A DNA stretch of 33,331 bases from Thermoanaerobaculia bacterium (GCA_945787575.1 CALZKB010000062.1:1-33331); one strand, 5' to 3'. Positions 24,415-32,583 are shown, numbered from the stretch's first letter. Program-made: numbers and translations. The notes: a model not told the origin generated them from the sequence alone.

Positions 24415-25740
24415 TCAGTGGCTGGTCGTAGCACCGGCGCCGTTGTCGGCGATCCACCGCACCGACTTCGAGCAGGGGCAGGCGCCGCCCACCCGCCGGA
24501 GCGCTGGCATCTGGTGGGAGGCCGCCGCCGCATCGATCTCTCCCCGGCCGACCCGCCGGAGCTGCTCTGCATAGTCGCGAAAGTCGCTACTCGCGCGATA
24601 GGCGTCCGGCAGATGCCGGCTCAGATGCTGAAGATAGCTCTCGACCTCGTCGAACGGCGTGCCGTCCCAGCCGGTGAGCTCGAAGGCGGGAACTCCGCGA
24701 CGCCGGAAGAAGTGCCTGTGGGGGACGTGCACGAGCTCCTCCCAGGCGATCCCCTGCACGGTATCGCCGTCGGCGAGAATCCTATCGAGCAACGCCTCGG
24801 CCTCCTTGAGCTTGAGCTCCGGCAGCCGCGCACGTACATAGCGCATGTTGAGATCGCGCACCAGCTTTTCGACTTCGGCGTAATACTGACCCTGCGCTTC
24901 GGCGTTCTTCATCGGCTTCAAACCATAGCGAACGTTGGTGCCGCCTCCACGCTCGTCTCCGAACATCTCGAGTCCCCGCGGCAGCCACTTGTTGAGCACC
25001 TTCTGGATATCGGCCGTCGTGATGTAGACGCCCCCGCGGGCATGGTCCTCGACCCACCGCCGCAGCGGCACGACGCCGGCGGCCAGGTGGAACGCCTCTT
25101 CGCGCAGCATCTGCGGCATGCTCTCGGCGAAAGGCTTGTAGGCGCTGATCCGCTGCATGGCCAGCTGATACTTGCCCACGCGGTCGATCAAGGTGCAAAA
25201 CATGGCGTTGTCGACGAAGGAGTCGAACTCGATATTGAACGCCCCGAGCACGTGCGAACCCGTCGTCATCGAGAGGATCTCCTCGACCATGTCCGGGCCT
25301 GTCAAGTACGACACCGAGCTCCAATCGTCATCGAGCAGTAGATGCAGCATCTGGTATCCGTGGCGGAGCTCCTCCGCCATCATTCTGAGAATCCACACCT
25401 GGTCCTTCTCGTCCTGGGCGCGAGCGAGGGTCAGCCGGTGCTGCTGAATCGATCCGAACTCGGTGCTCGCCTGAGCCTTGATCGCGCCGAGGAGATGGGA
25501 CGCCTGCTTGTCCTCGAGATCGACAGCTCTGGTGAACTTCGGCTGCCCCTTCAGATCGCCGCACTCGATCTCGTCGCAGATTCCGACCTCACGGAAGGCG
25601 CACGCCTCGAAGCGCGGCTCCTTGGGGAAGTGCTTGTCCCAGCTCTCCATCAGGAAGCCGTAATCGGGGAGGAAGGTCTCCCGCCATTTGATCACCGCAT
25701 CGTGGAACTTCTTCGGCAGATGGGTCTTGGTAGTCGCCAT
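24415..25740 (-). CDS. BoxB/PaaA-like ferritin-type di-iron oxygenase family protein
   Basis: A 441-residue protein. The ferritin-like four-helix bundle shows a complete di-iron set: Glu94 (ASTEFGSIQQH), the ExxH pair Glu124/His127 (MMAEELRHGYQM), Glu171 (FNIEFDSF), and ExxH Glu215/His218 (REEAFHLAAG). The pattern fits phenylacetyl-CoA (PaaA/PaaC) and benzoyl-CoA (BoxB) epoxidase subunits; length is nearer BoxB. The usual partners (paaB/C/D/E, boxA/C) are absent, so this appears to be an orphan member and the substrate is unknown. The last 40 residues (after RVGRGE) are outside the bundle and contain a CPC motif. The start is 9 bp after the damaged GNAT gene, suggesting one transcript. Confidence 0.75.
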   Translation of the reverse strand: MATTKTHLPKKFHDAVIKWRETFLPDYGFLMESWDKHFPKEPRFEACAFREVGICDEIECGDLKGQPKFTRAVDLEDKQASHLLGAIKAQASTEFGSIQQHRLTLARAQDEKDQVWILRMMAEELRHGYQMLHLLLDDDWSSVSYLTGPDMVEEILSMTTGSHVLGAFNIEFDSFVDNAMFCTLIDRVGKYQLAMQRISAYKPFAESMPQMLREEAFHLAAGVVPLRRWVEDHARGGVYITTADIQKVLNKWLPRGLEMFGDERGGGTNVRYGLKPMKNAEAQGQYYAEVEKLVRDLNMRYVRARLPELKLKEAEALLDRILADGDTVQGIAWEELVHVPHRHFFRRRGVPAFELTGWDGTPFDEVESYLQHLSRHLPDAYRASSDFRDYAEQLRRVGRGEIDAAAASHQMPALRRVGGACPCSKSVRWIADNGAGATTSH

Positions 25741-25749
25741 CGCGGTCCC

Positions 25750-26181
25750 CTATTCGAGCTTCTTGACGAACGGAGTCAGGCCGGCGGGCTCGAACCCGAG
25801 TGCCGTGAAGAACTCCGCGATCCCGGGCGTTCCTTCTTCGACGAGAGTGCGCACCGATCGCGCCCCGCGGCGCTTGAAGTGCGCGAGCATCTCCTCTGCC
25901 AACCGGCGGCCGATCGCCTGCCCCCTGAGGTCGGGATCGACGCCCATCACCTCGATCCAGCCGGTCGGCTCCTCGAGGCCGAATTCGCCCGAGCGCAGTT
26001 CGCCCATCATGAAGCCGACTACTCTGCCTCCGCTGTCCGCTACGAGCGAAGCCTCGGGGTCCCGCCGCATGTAGTAACCGAGGCGCATCTCCCAGATCTG
26101 CGGGCGGTACTCACCGCCGATCAGCTAGTCGAGCGCCGTGATGTCGCCGAGGTCGGTGTCCTCGAGAGGGCGAATCTTCAC
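25750..26181 (-). pseudogene. GNAT N-acetyltransferase with an in-frame TAG
   Basis: Read from GTG 26181 the frame gives KIRPLEDTDLGDITALD, then a TAG stop (26127-26125, codon 19), then LIGGEYRPQIWEMRLGYYM and a complete GNAT domain with the acetyl-CoA loop EVMGVDPDLRGQAIGRRLAEEML. The family aligns straight across the stop (DEKxxGEYRPxxWE), so one substitution from a sense codon is likely. An ATG at 26088 would start a 112-residue fragment lacking the first strand and helix. The preceding codons ACG ACG ACC CAA would read MTTQ if the first were ATG, so the original start may be lost too. It lies directly upstream of the di-iron gene. Confidence 0.7.
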
Positions 26182-26382
26182 TTGGGTCGTCGTGTCCGTG
26201 ATGAGTAGGAGTTAGTTGGAGTCCTCGAGCCAGAACGGCTCCTCAAGGGCGCGCTCATTGTAGCGATGCGTGTGGGGGGGCGCAATTGGCGGCCGCTGGC
26301 CGTGGTGTCTACTTCGTCCCAGAGACCGATGTGGATGCGGCGCCCCGAAACGGGCCGAGAGCTGCCCCTCGGCACGCTGCGA
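26182..26382. other. 201-bp stretch between lipA and the GNAT remnant, no gene supported
   Basis: On the minus strand one frame ends in HRYNERALEEPFWLEDSN before a TAA, and another contains RIHIGLWDEVDTTASG. These have a coding-like look but need a frameshift to be joined, and no family is recognised. It may be a degraded gene, in keeping with the damaged GNAT next to it. Confidence 0.35.
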
Positions 26383-27309
26383 TCAGCCGGCGGCAATCGC
26401 GAGCTCGTTACCGACGTGCTCGTGAGCGTGATAACTGCTGCGAACCAGAGGTCCCGATTCGCAGTGCTTGAAGCCGAGCTCGAGAGCCAGCCACCGGTAC
26501 TCGGCGAACTCGTCCGGGGGCACCCAACGGGCCACGGGCATGTGATTGCGCGTCGGCTGCATGTACTGGCCGAGGGTGATCACCTCGACTCCCGCGCCCC
26601 GGATGTCGCCAAGCGTCGTCTCGATCTCGTCGCGGGATTCGCCGAGCCCGAGCATGATGCCGGTCTTGACGACGCCACCGTACTCGCCCGAGGCTTTGCG
26701 TGCCGCGGACTCCGCCAGGAGCTCGAGCGAGCGAGCGTAGCGGCTCCCCGGTCGCGCCTTCCGATAGAGCCTGGGCACCGTCTCCATGTTGTGGGAGAAG
26801 ACCTCGGGGCTTGCCGCGAGGACGATGCCGAGCGCCTCCGGAACGCCCCGAAAGTCCGGCGTCAGCACCTCCGCGGCGCACTCCGGCGAGGAGGCTCTGA
26901 TCGCATCGATGACGTCGGCGAAATGCCGCGCGCCGCCGTCCGGCAGGTCGTCGCGATCGACCGAGGTGATGACGGCGTGACGCAGGCCCATGACCTCGAT
27001 CGCCTCGGCGACGTTCGCCGGCTCTTCAGGGTCTACGCCGGCTTTGGGGCGGCCCGAGGTCACCGCGCAGAAGCCGCAGCGACGAGTACAGATGTCGCCC
27101 AAGATCATGAAAGTCGCCGTTCCATGATCGCCCCAGCACTCGTAGATGTTGGGACAGCGGGCCTCCTGGCAGACGGTATTGAGATTCAGCCGATCGACGA
27201 GCTGCCTGACGTCGTGGTATCGACGCGGCGTGGCGAGCCGGATGCGCAGCCACTCGGGTCGCGGTTCCCGTCGCCCCGCTCCGATCTGGAGAAGTCGGTC
27301 GCTCATCAT
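26383..27309 (-). CDS. lipA: Lipoyl synthase
   Basis: A 308-residue radical SAM enzyme of full length. The auxiliary cluster cysteines are in NTVCQEARCPNIYECWG, the radical SAM CxxxCxxC motif is DICTRRCGFCAV, and the C-terminal RSSYHA signature is present. The enzyme inserts two sulfurs into octanoyl-lipoyl domains, completing the lipoyl cofactor made by LipB. Position downstream of nadABC and in the same strand as lipB and the E2 gene fits the shared need of the E2 for lipoylation. Two adjacent ATG codons (27309, 27306) could start it. Confidence 0.96.
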   Translation of the reverse strand: MMSDRLLQIGAGRREPRPEWLRIRLATPRRYHDVRQLVDRLNLNTVCQEARCPNIYECWGDHGTATFMILGDICTRRCGFCAVTSGRPKAGVDPEEPANVAEAIEVMGLRHAVITSVDRDDLPDGGARHFADVIDAIRASSPECAAEVLTPDFRGVPEALGIVLAASPEVFSHNMETVPRLYRKARPGSRYARSLELLAESAARKASGEYGGVVKTGIMLGLGESRDEIETTLGDIRGAGVEVITLGQYMQPTRNHMPVARWVPPDEFAEYRWLALELGFKHCESGPLVRSSYHAHEHVGNELAIAAG

Positions 27310-27330
27310 CCGGAGTTTACCAGCGACCCA

Positions 27331-27371
27331 GGGGGCACCGGTCCCCGGCCGCCGACCTGATCCGGGGTCGG
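27331..27371. other. Two hairpins in the nadC-lipA gap
   Basis: GGGGGCACCGGTCCCCGGCC (27331-27350) is nearly the same as hairpin A of the 149-bp element in its plus-strand copy 2 orientation (two substitutions, one deletion). Immediately after, CCGACC (27352-27357) pairs with GGTCGG (27366-27371). The other parts of the element are absent. Confidence 0.45.
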
Positions 27372-27442
27372 GCCGACACCTGTGGCGGACCTTCTCTTCG
27401 CCGCAACCGGGAGCACGGGTCGCGAGCAGGGCGGTCGGCACT

Positions 27443-28220
27443 TCAGTCCGTCAGATCGAACGCCACGTCGAGCGCCGGCGCGCTGTGGGTGAGCCAACCG
27501 ACGGAGATGAGATCGACTCCCGAGGCCGCGACCTCCCCGATCGTGTCGGCGGCTATCCCGCCCGACGCCTCGGTCACCGCGCGTCCGCCGCAGATCCTTA
27601 CGGCCTCGGCCAGCTCGGTGGGGTTCATGTTGTCGAGCAGCACGGCGTCGGCACCGGCATCCAGCGCTTCGCGCAGTTGATCGAGAGTGTCCACCTCCAC
27701 TTCGACGGTGACGCAATGACCGACGGCCGAGCGTGCGCGACGCACCGCTTCGCCGACCGAGCCGACGGCCGTTAGGTGATTGTCTTTGATCAGCACCGCG
27801 TCGTCGAGCGCGAATCGGTGGTTGCGGCCGCCGCCGACTCGCACCGCGTACTTCTCCAGCGCCCTCAATCCGGGCGTCGTCTTGCGGGTGCATACGACCC
27901 GAGCGCCGCTGCCCTCCACGAGACGCACCAGATCGCGGGTCGCGGTCGCGATACCGGAGAGCCGCGCGATCCGACCCGTCGGTGGCCATCGTCTCCCATT
28001 CGACGGTGGGCTCTAGCCGCTCGAAGACGAGCCTCGCTATCTCGACGCCGCAGACTCGACCGGCTTGGCGAGCCACCAGGAAGCCGACGCCTTCGTGCTC
28101 GGGCGGCAGCAGGTTGTCGCTGGTCAGATCGCCGGCGCGGCCTAGATCCTCTTCGAGTCCTCGATCGACGATCGCTCGGCAAGCGAAGGCGGGCGGCGGG
28201 GTCGCCTGGCGCCCCGTCAT
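27443..28220 (-). pseudogene. nadC: Nicotinate-nucleotide pyrophosphorylase, frameshifted with an internal deletion
   Basis: The gene starts at ATG 28220, overlapping the nadB stop (ATGA). The first frame gives the normal N-terminus ([45 protein letters not shown]). At about 27966-27982 the frame changes by one and similarity resumes with [38 protein letters not shown] and the rest to the stop. The span is 778 nt, not a multiple of three. The roughly 27-30 residues usually between the DG and RLSGIA motifs (containing the LTxERTALNFL helix) are missing, so about 80 nt seem lost. NadC condenses quinolinate with PRPP to nicotinate mononucleotide, the last step encoded here. As read it would make no active enzyme, which is odd beside intact nadA and nadB. 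Confidence 0.85.
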
Positions 28221-29830
28221 CGACCCACCGCCGCGAAGTAGCTCCTGCCGGGACGGAATCGCTCGACGACCGGCTCGAGGGGATTGCGCTCGCCCATCCA
28301 CAGGGCGAGCCGATACGAACCGTCCTCCGACGGCGCGGCAAAGTCAGGGCGATTGTGGCTCCCGCGTGATTCCCGCCGATGATGTGCCGCGCTCGTCACC
28401 AGCGCGGCCACCGTCCACAGGTTGCGCGTCGTCGGGTGGCTTGCATAGACGTCGTCCGCCATCACGGCGAGCTCGGCGTGAGCCTTGCCGAGACCCTCAG
28501 CGTGACGCAGAACGCCGAGATGCCGCGTCATCAGCTCTCGCACGCGGGTCTCCAACTCCGGCTCGCGGCGCCCGTTCGTGCTCGCTGCCATTGGTCCCAC
28601 CTCGACGAGTGGCGGCGGCGCCGCCGGCCGACTACGCACGATGTCCTCGGCGGCCTCGCGTCCGAAGACCAAGCACTCGAGCAGCGAGTTGCTGGCCAGT
28701 CGATTCGCACCGTGCACGCCGGTGCAGGCTACCTCTCCGGCGGCCCACAGGCCTGGCAGCGAGGTGCGCCCGCGAAGGTCGGTGACCACCCCTCCCATGT
28801 GGTAATGCGCCGCCGGTCGTACTTCTAGCAGATCCCGCCGAGGGTCGAGCCCATGCTCTCGGCAGATCTCGAAGACCGTGGGGAAACGGCTGGGAAACGA
28901 ACCGCGAGCGACGTCCGTCGCGTCCAGCCAGACCCGTTCGCCTGCGGCCACCAGCTCCGCGATCGCGCGAGCCACGATGTCGCGCGACGCCAGCTCTGCT
29001 CGTGAGTCGATCGCTGCCAGAAACCTCCGGCCGCTGGCATCGACGAGCCGCGCTCCCGCACCGCGAAGGGCCTCGGTCAGGAGGGGGCGCGGGTCCGTCT
29101 CTACGGCGAGAGCCGTCGGATGGAACTGAACGAACTCGAGATCGGCGAGCGCGGCGCCCGCTCGCGCCGCCATCGCCAAGCCGTCTCCGGTCGACGAGGA
29201 CGGGTTGGTCGTGTCGCGATAGACCCGCCCGATTCCCCCGGTTGCGAGTACCACTGCCCGCGCCAGGTACGCCACCGAGCCATGCTCGGGATGGTCGGCG
29301 ACGACGCCGACGACCTGCGAGCCGTGTCGGATGAGGTCGCACGCGAGCGCGCCGTCTTCGAGCTCGACGTGCTCACTGTCTGAGACCGCGCCGCCGAGCG
29401 CGAGGGAGATGTTGCGACCGGTGCTATCACCCTCGGCGTGAACGATCCGCGGACGGCTGTGAGCGGCCTCGCGGCCCAGCGCCAGGTCGCCATTCCCGTC
29501 CCGATCGAAACCGGCGCCGAGGCTCTCCAGGGTCACGATCCAGTCGGCGGCCCCGGCGGTCAGTTGCTCGATCGCAGACTCCACCGCGATCCCGCCCGCT
29601 ACGTCCAGAGTGTCGCCGGCGTGCCTTTGGGGGCAGTCATCGGGTCCGATCGCCGCCGCGATCCCGCCCTGGGCCATCGCCGACGCTCCGTCGGCGCCAG
29701 CCGGTCCCTTGGCGAGCAGCCGCACGTGCAGCCCCTCGAGACCGAGCGCCGCGGCCATCCCGGCCGCGCCGCCGCCGACGACGACGACGTCCGACGTTTC
29801 GATGGCATCGACCGCCCTGCTCGATTTCAT
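28217..29830 (-). CDS. nadB: L-aspartate oxidase
   Basis: A 537-residue flavoprotein. The FAD Rossmann motif VVVVGGGAAGMAAALGL is at the N-terminus, GASAMAQGGIAAAIGPDD and LGREAAHSRPRIVHAEGDSTG follow, and the active-site region FVQFHPTAL and HYHMGGVVTDLRGRTSLPGL, GANRLASNSLLECLVFGR are present. The enzyme oxidises L-aspartate to iminoaspartate, the first step of NAD synthesis. The ATG at 29830 shares a base with the nadA stop (TGATG), and its stop overlaps the nadC start. Confidence 0.96.
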   Translation of the reverse strand: MKSSRAVDAIETSDVVVVGGGAAGMAAALGLEGLHVRLLAKGPAGADGASAMAQGGIAAAIGPDDCPQRHAGDTLDVAGGIAVESAIEQLTAGAADWIVTLESLGAGFDRDGNGDLALGREAAHSRPRIVHAEGDSTGRNISLALGGAVSDSEHVELEDGALACDLIRHGSQVVGVVADHPEHGSVAYLARAVVLATGGIGRVYRDTTNPSSSTGDGLAMAARAGAALADLEFVQFHPTALAVETDPRPLLTEALRGAGARLVDASGRRFLAAIDSRAELASRDIVARAIAELVAAGERVWLDATDVARGSFPSRFPTVFEICREHGLDPRRDLLEVRPAAHYHMGGVVTDLRGRTSLPGLWAAGEVACTGVHGANRLASNSLLECLVFGREAAEDIVRSRPAAPPPLVEVGPMAASTNGRREPELETRVRELMTRHLGVLRHAEGLGKAHAELAVMADDVYASHPTTRNLWTVAALVTSAAHHRRESRGSHNRPDFAAPSEDGSYRLALWMGERNPLEPVVERFRPGRSYFAAVGR

Positions 29831-30843
29831 CACCGAGCTCCCACGGCGAGCATCAGCTCGACGGCGCGTCGCGCTCGCGCCCCCGTCTCCGGTTCCACCT
29901 CGACAGTCGGCGCTAGGGTGCGCAGCGCCTGCTCGATCTTCGGGAGGGTGATCTTCTTCATGTGTGGGCAGAGGTTGCACGGTCGGATGAACTCGACCTC
30001 TGGAAGCTCGACCGATACGTTGTCGCTCATCGAGCACTCGGTGACCATCAACACCTGCGCCGGCCGTCGCTCGCGGACGTGATCGATCATCTTCGCCGTC
30101 GATCCGACGAAATCGGCCTCGGCCAGCACGTCGGGCGAGCACTCCGGATGAGCGATGACGTCGAGTCCCGGGTGGCTCGCGCGGTAGTCCTGGAGCTCCT
30201 CGGCCCGAAAGCGCTCGTGGACCTCGCAGTGACCCTTCCAGAGGACGATCTCGACGTCTGTCTGGGCGGCGACGTACTTACCGAGAAACTCGTCGGGGAG
30301 GAAGATCACCCGCTCGGCGCCCAGCGACTCCACCACCTGGACGGCGTTGGCCGAGGTGCAGCAGATGTCGGACTCCGCTTTGACCTCGGCGGAGGTGTTC
30401 ACGTAGGTGACGACCGGTACGCCCGGGTAGCGCCGGCGAAGCTCGCGAACGTCCTCCCGCCGGATCGAGGCAGCGAGCGAGCAACCGGCCGCGATATCGG
30501 GGATCAGAACCGTCTTCTCGGGACTCAAGATCTTGGCCGTCTCGGCCATGAAATGGACGCCGCAAACGACGATGACGTCGGCCTCGGTCGCCGCACCCGC
30601 ATAAGCCATCGCCAGGGAGTCGCCGGTGAAGTCGGCCACACCGTGGAAAATCTCCGGAGTCTGGTAATTGTGGACGATCACGAACGCGTTGCGCTCCTCC
30701 TTGAGCCTCGCGATCTCCGCTATGTAGGGCTCGTGAACTCGCCACTCGATCTCCGGCACCACCCCAGCCAAGAGGCTCCCGATCGCAGCGAGTCTCTCGC
30801 CGCCCGAGGGCTCACCCGTCTCGCTTGCAGTGCTCATCGACAT
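29830..30843 (-). CDS. nadA: Quinolinate synthase
   Basis: A 337-residue protein with the three [4Fe-4S] cysteines in CCTSANAVQ, HPECSPD and NLCPHMKKITL, as well as VIVHNYQTPEIFHGVADFTGDSLAMA and VTYVNTSAEVKAESD for substrate binding. It condenses iminoaspartate with dihydroxyacetone phosphate to quinolinate. The ATG at 30843 follows a GGAG. The upstream region holds a promoter and two candidate NrtR operators, and nrtR itself precedes it. Confidence 0.96.
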   Translation of the reverse strand: MSMSTASETGEPSGGERLAAIGSLLAGVVPEIEWRVHEPYIAEIARLKEERNAFVIVHNYQTPEIFHGVADFTGDSLAMAYAGAATEADVIVVCGVHFMAETAKILSPEKTVLIPDIAAGCSLAASIRREDVRELRRRYPGVPVVTYVNTSAEVKAESDICCTSANAVQVVESLGAERVIFLPDEFLGKYVAAQTDVEIVLWKGHCEVHERFRAEELQDYRASHPGLDVIAHPECSPDVLAEADFVGSTAKMIDHVRERRPAQVLMVTECSMSDNVSVELPEVEFIRPCNLCPHMKKITLPKIEQALRTLAPTVEVEPETGARARRAVELMLAVGAR

Positions 30844-30853
30844 CGTCGTCTCC

Positions 30854-30872
30854 TATGCTCCTAGTGAGTATA
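30854..30872. promoter_or_regulatory. Candidate NrtR operator 1 (nadA leader)
   Basis: An inverted repeat TATGCTC-CTAGT-GAGTATA with six of seven arm positions paired. It lies 10 bp before the nadA start codon, in the 5' leader. Its half-site TAT(G/A)CTC is shared with operator 2. Confidence 0.55.
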
Positions 30873-30913
30873 AGTGGCCGCCAAAAAAAAGAAGCAGCCG
30901 GCTCGATCTACCC

Positions 30914-30934
30914 TAATGCTACAAGAGAGCATAA
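30914..30934. promoter_or_regulatory. Candidate NrtR operator 2 (overlaps the nadA promoter)
   Basis: On the plus strand TAATGCT, a 7-bp centre, then AGCATAA; six of seven arm positions pair. It covers the -10 box and most of the spacer of the nadA promoter at 30916-30945, so a bound repressor would block RNA polymerase. Confidence 0.55.
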
Positions 30935-30945
30935 CTGCCCGTCAA
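30916..30945 (-). promoter_or_regulatory. Probable promoter of the nadABC-lipA operon
   Basis: The minus strand has TTGACG (30940-30945), an 18-bp spacer and TAGCAT (30916-30921), 17 bp after the nrtR stop. The predicted start of transcription is near 30909. Confidence 0.55.
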
Positions 30946-30962
30946 GTGTCGCAAGGTCTCGC

Positions 30963-31874
30963 TCAGCTGGCGAGCCCGGGAAGCCCCACACCCGGCGCGG
31001 GCCGTTCGCGGAGCACTTCCTGGCGGAAGCGGAAGAGCTCGGCAGGGCGGCCTCCGGTCTCGGTCTCGAGCGCACCAGTACCCTCGACGAGGCCGCCACG
31101 CTGGACGAGCCGCCGGAAGTTCTGCTTGTGGAGCCTGGCGCCGGCGAGCGCCTCGGCGACCCGTTGAAGCTGAAGTAAGGTGAACTGCGCCGGCAAGAGC
31201 TCGAAGATCACGGGCCGGTAGCGGATCTTGCCCCGCAGGCGCCCGAGCGCCGTAGCGACCATCCGGCGATGATCGAGCGCCATCGACCGGCCGGACGACT
31301 TTCCCCCGGCGTTGGGCGACGACTCGAGCACCAGGCCCGCCTCGTAAAGCAGCTCGAATCGCTCGAGTACCCGCTCCCCGTCCCACGGAGCCCCGCGCAG
31401 TCCGAAAGAGACGGCGCATCGCTGGCGGCGGTCGGCGGTGCGGCCCACTCGCTCCATCCACTCCCGGAGACCGGGGGCGAGCTGCCGGTCGATCGACCCT
31501 GGCTTGCCATTCCGCCAGTCCTCCCACGGCAGGAAGTCGTAGATCGGTCTCCAAGTCGCGTCGGCCAAGGGGACGCTCCGCTCTCGGCCCAGGGCGAGGT
31601 AGACCACCGATAGCAGTCGCTCGTCATGGCCGCTCACCCGGTCACGGTCGCCGAAGGTATAGAGCTGCTCGACGTAACCGAGCTCGAGGCCGGTCTGCTC
31701 GCGCACCCACGAGCGAAGGCCGAGCTCGAGTGTCCGATGGCGATTCGGATCGAGAGGCCCATAAGGCAGAGCGACCCCCTCCTCGCTGTCCACTGCGAGC
31801 ACCCGCGGCTGCTCGTCCGTGACCGCGACGATGACCGCGTTGAGTCCGAGCACGATGCTTCGGCTCACGCTCAT
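30963..31874 (-). CDS. nrtR: NrtR-family Nudix-related transcriptional regulator of NAD metabolism
   Basis: A 303-residue protein. The N-terminal half is Nudix-like (VLGLNAVIVAV, VREQTGLELGYVEQLYTFGDRDR) but the Nudix box is degenerate (REQTG in place of RExxEExG), as in NrtR where it binds ADP-ribose or related ligands rather than hydrolysing them. The C-terminal half has the NrtR winged helix: PVIFELLPAQFTLLQLQRVAE, RLHKQNFRRLVQRGGLVEG and GRPAELFRFR. It is directly upstream of nadA, with two palindromic candidate operators between. In this family DNA binding represses NAD genes and is relieved by an ADP-ribose-type effector. The ATG at 31874 overlaps the lipB stop by 4 bp. Confidence 0.85.
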   Translation of the reverse strand: MSVSRSIVLGLNAVIVAVTDEQPRVLAVDSEEGVALPYGPLDPNRHRTLELGLRSWVREQTGLELGYVEQLYTFGDRDRVSGHDERLLSVVYLALGRERSVPLADATWRPIYDFLPWEDWRNGKPGSIDRQLAPGLREWMERVGRTADRRQRCAVSFGLRGAPWDGERVLERFELLYEAGLVLESSPNAGGKSSGRSMALDHRRMVATALGRLRGKIRYRPVIFELLPAQFTLLQLQRVAEALAGARLHKQNFRRLVQRGGLVEGTGALETETGGRPAELFRFRQEVLRERPAPGVGLPGLAS

Positions 31875-32536
31875 CCCTCCACCGGCTGCCGGTCGAACAC
31901 CTCGGCGAAATGCCCGATCACTCTCGCGGCTACGGCGGCGACCGTCGGAGAATTCCCCGTGAGACTCTCGATGGAGGCCATCCGCACGTCGTCCAAGCCG
32001 CACGCCACGATGCCGCCAAAGTAGTCGAGGTCGGTCGTAACGTTGAGGGCGAAACCGTGCATCGTCACCCACCGTCGAATGTGAATCCCGAGCGAAGCGA
32101 TCTTGGCGTCTCCGACCCAGACTCCGATCTCGGGGTGGGACCGCGCCTTCGCCTCGAGGTCGAAATCGGCCAGCGTCCGGACGAGTACCGCTTGAAGATC
32201 GCGCACGTAGCGCCGAATATCGCGACGATCGGGATCGAGGGCGAGAATCGGATAGCCGACGAGCTGCCCGGGCCCGTGGAACGTCACCTGCCCTCCCCTG
32301 CTGCTCTCGGCGACCGTCACTCCCCGAGCCTCGAGCCACTCGGTCGAGGCCCGCACGTCGGCCCGGTCGGCGTTGCGGCCGACCGTGAAGACCGGAGCGT
32401 GCTCGAGCATGAAGAGCGCCTCCGAGGCACTTCCCTCGATCACCGCCGCCCGTCGACGCTCCTGGAGCTCGACCGCCGCGGCGTATTCGACGCGCCCCAG
32501 GAAGGTGGTCTCCAGGAGCTTGCGATCGTCCGACAT
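31871..32536 (-). CDS. lipB: Octanoyltransferase (lipoate biosynthesis)
   Basis: A 221-residue LipB with its signature RGGQVTFHGPGQLVGYPI, the catalytic Lys in DAKIASLGIH and the catalytic Cys in GIVACGLDDVRM. It transfers octanoyl groups from acyl carrier protein to lipoyl domains. The ATG at 32536 has a GAGG-type site six bases upstream. It sits 47 bp downstream of the 2-oxoacid dehydrogenase E2 gene, the likely acceptor protein, and overlaps nrtR by 4 bp. Confidence 0.96.
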   Translation of the reverse strand: MSDDRKLLETTFLGRVEYAAAVELQERRRAAVIEGSASEALFMLEHAPVFTVGRNADRADVRASTEWLEARGVTVAESSRGGQVTFHGPGQLVGYPILALDPDRRDIRRYVRDLQAVLVRTLADFDLEAKARSHPEIGVWVGDAKIASLGIHIRRWVTMHGFALNVTTDLDYFGGIVACGLDDVRMASIESLTGNSPTVAAVAARVIGHFAEVFDRQPVEG

Positions 32537-32583
32537 GGCGGCCTCGTAGACGCCGACCGGAACCGGGAACGGCCCCCGCCCGA

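Noticed and set aside
26125-26127. TAG in the GNAT gene as pyrrolysine or a recoded amino acid
   Set aside because: No pylTS-type genes are in the window and GNAT enzymes do not use pyrrolysine; a nonsense mutation or error is simpler.
30883-30890. Run of eight A (T on the minus strand) as an nrtR terminator
   Set aside because: No stable GC hairpin directly precedes the T run, and the nadA promoter and operator lie before it, so it is within the nadA leader.
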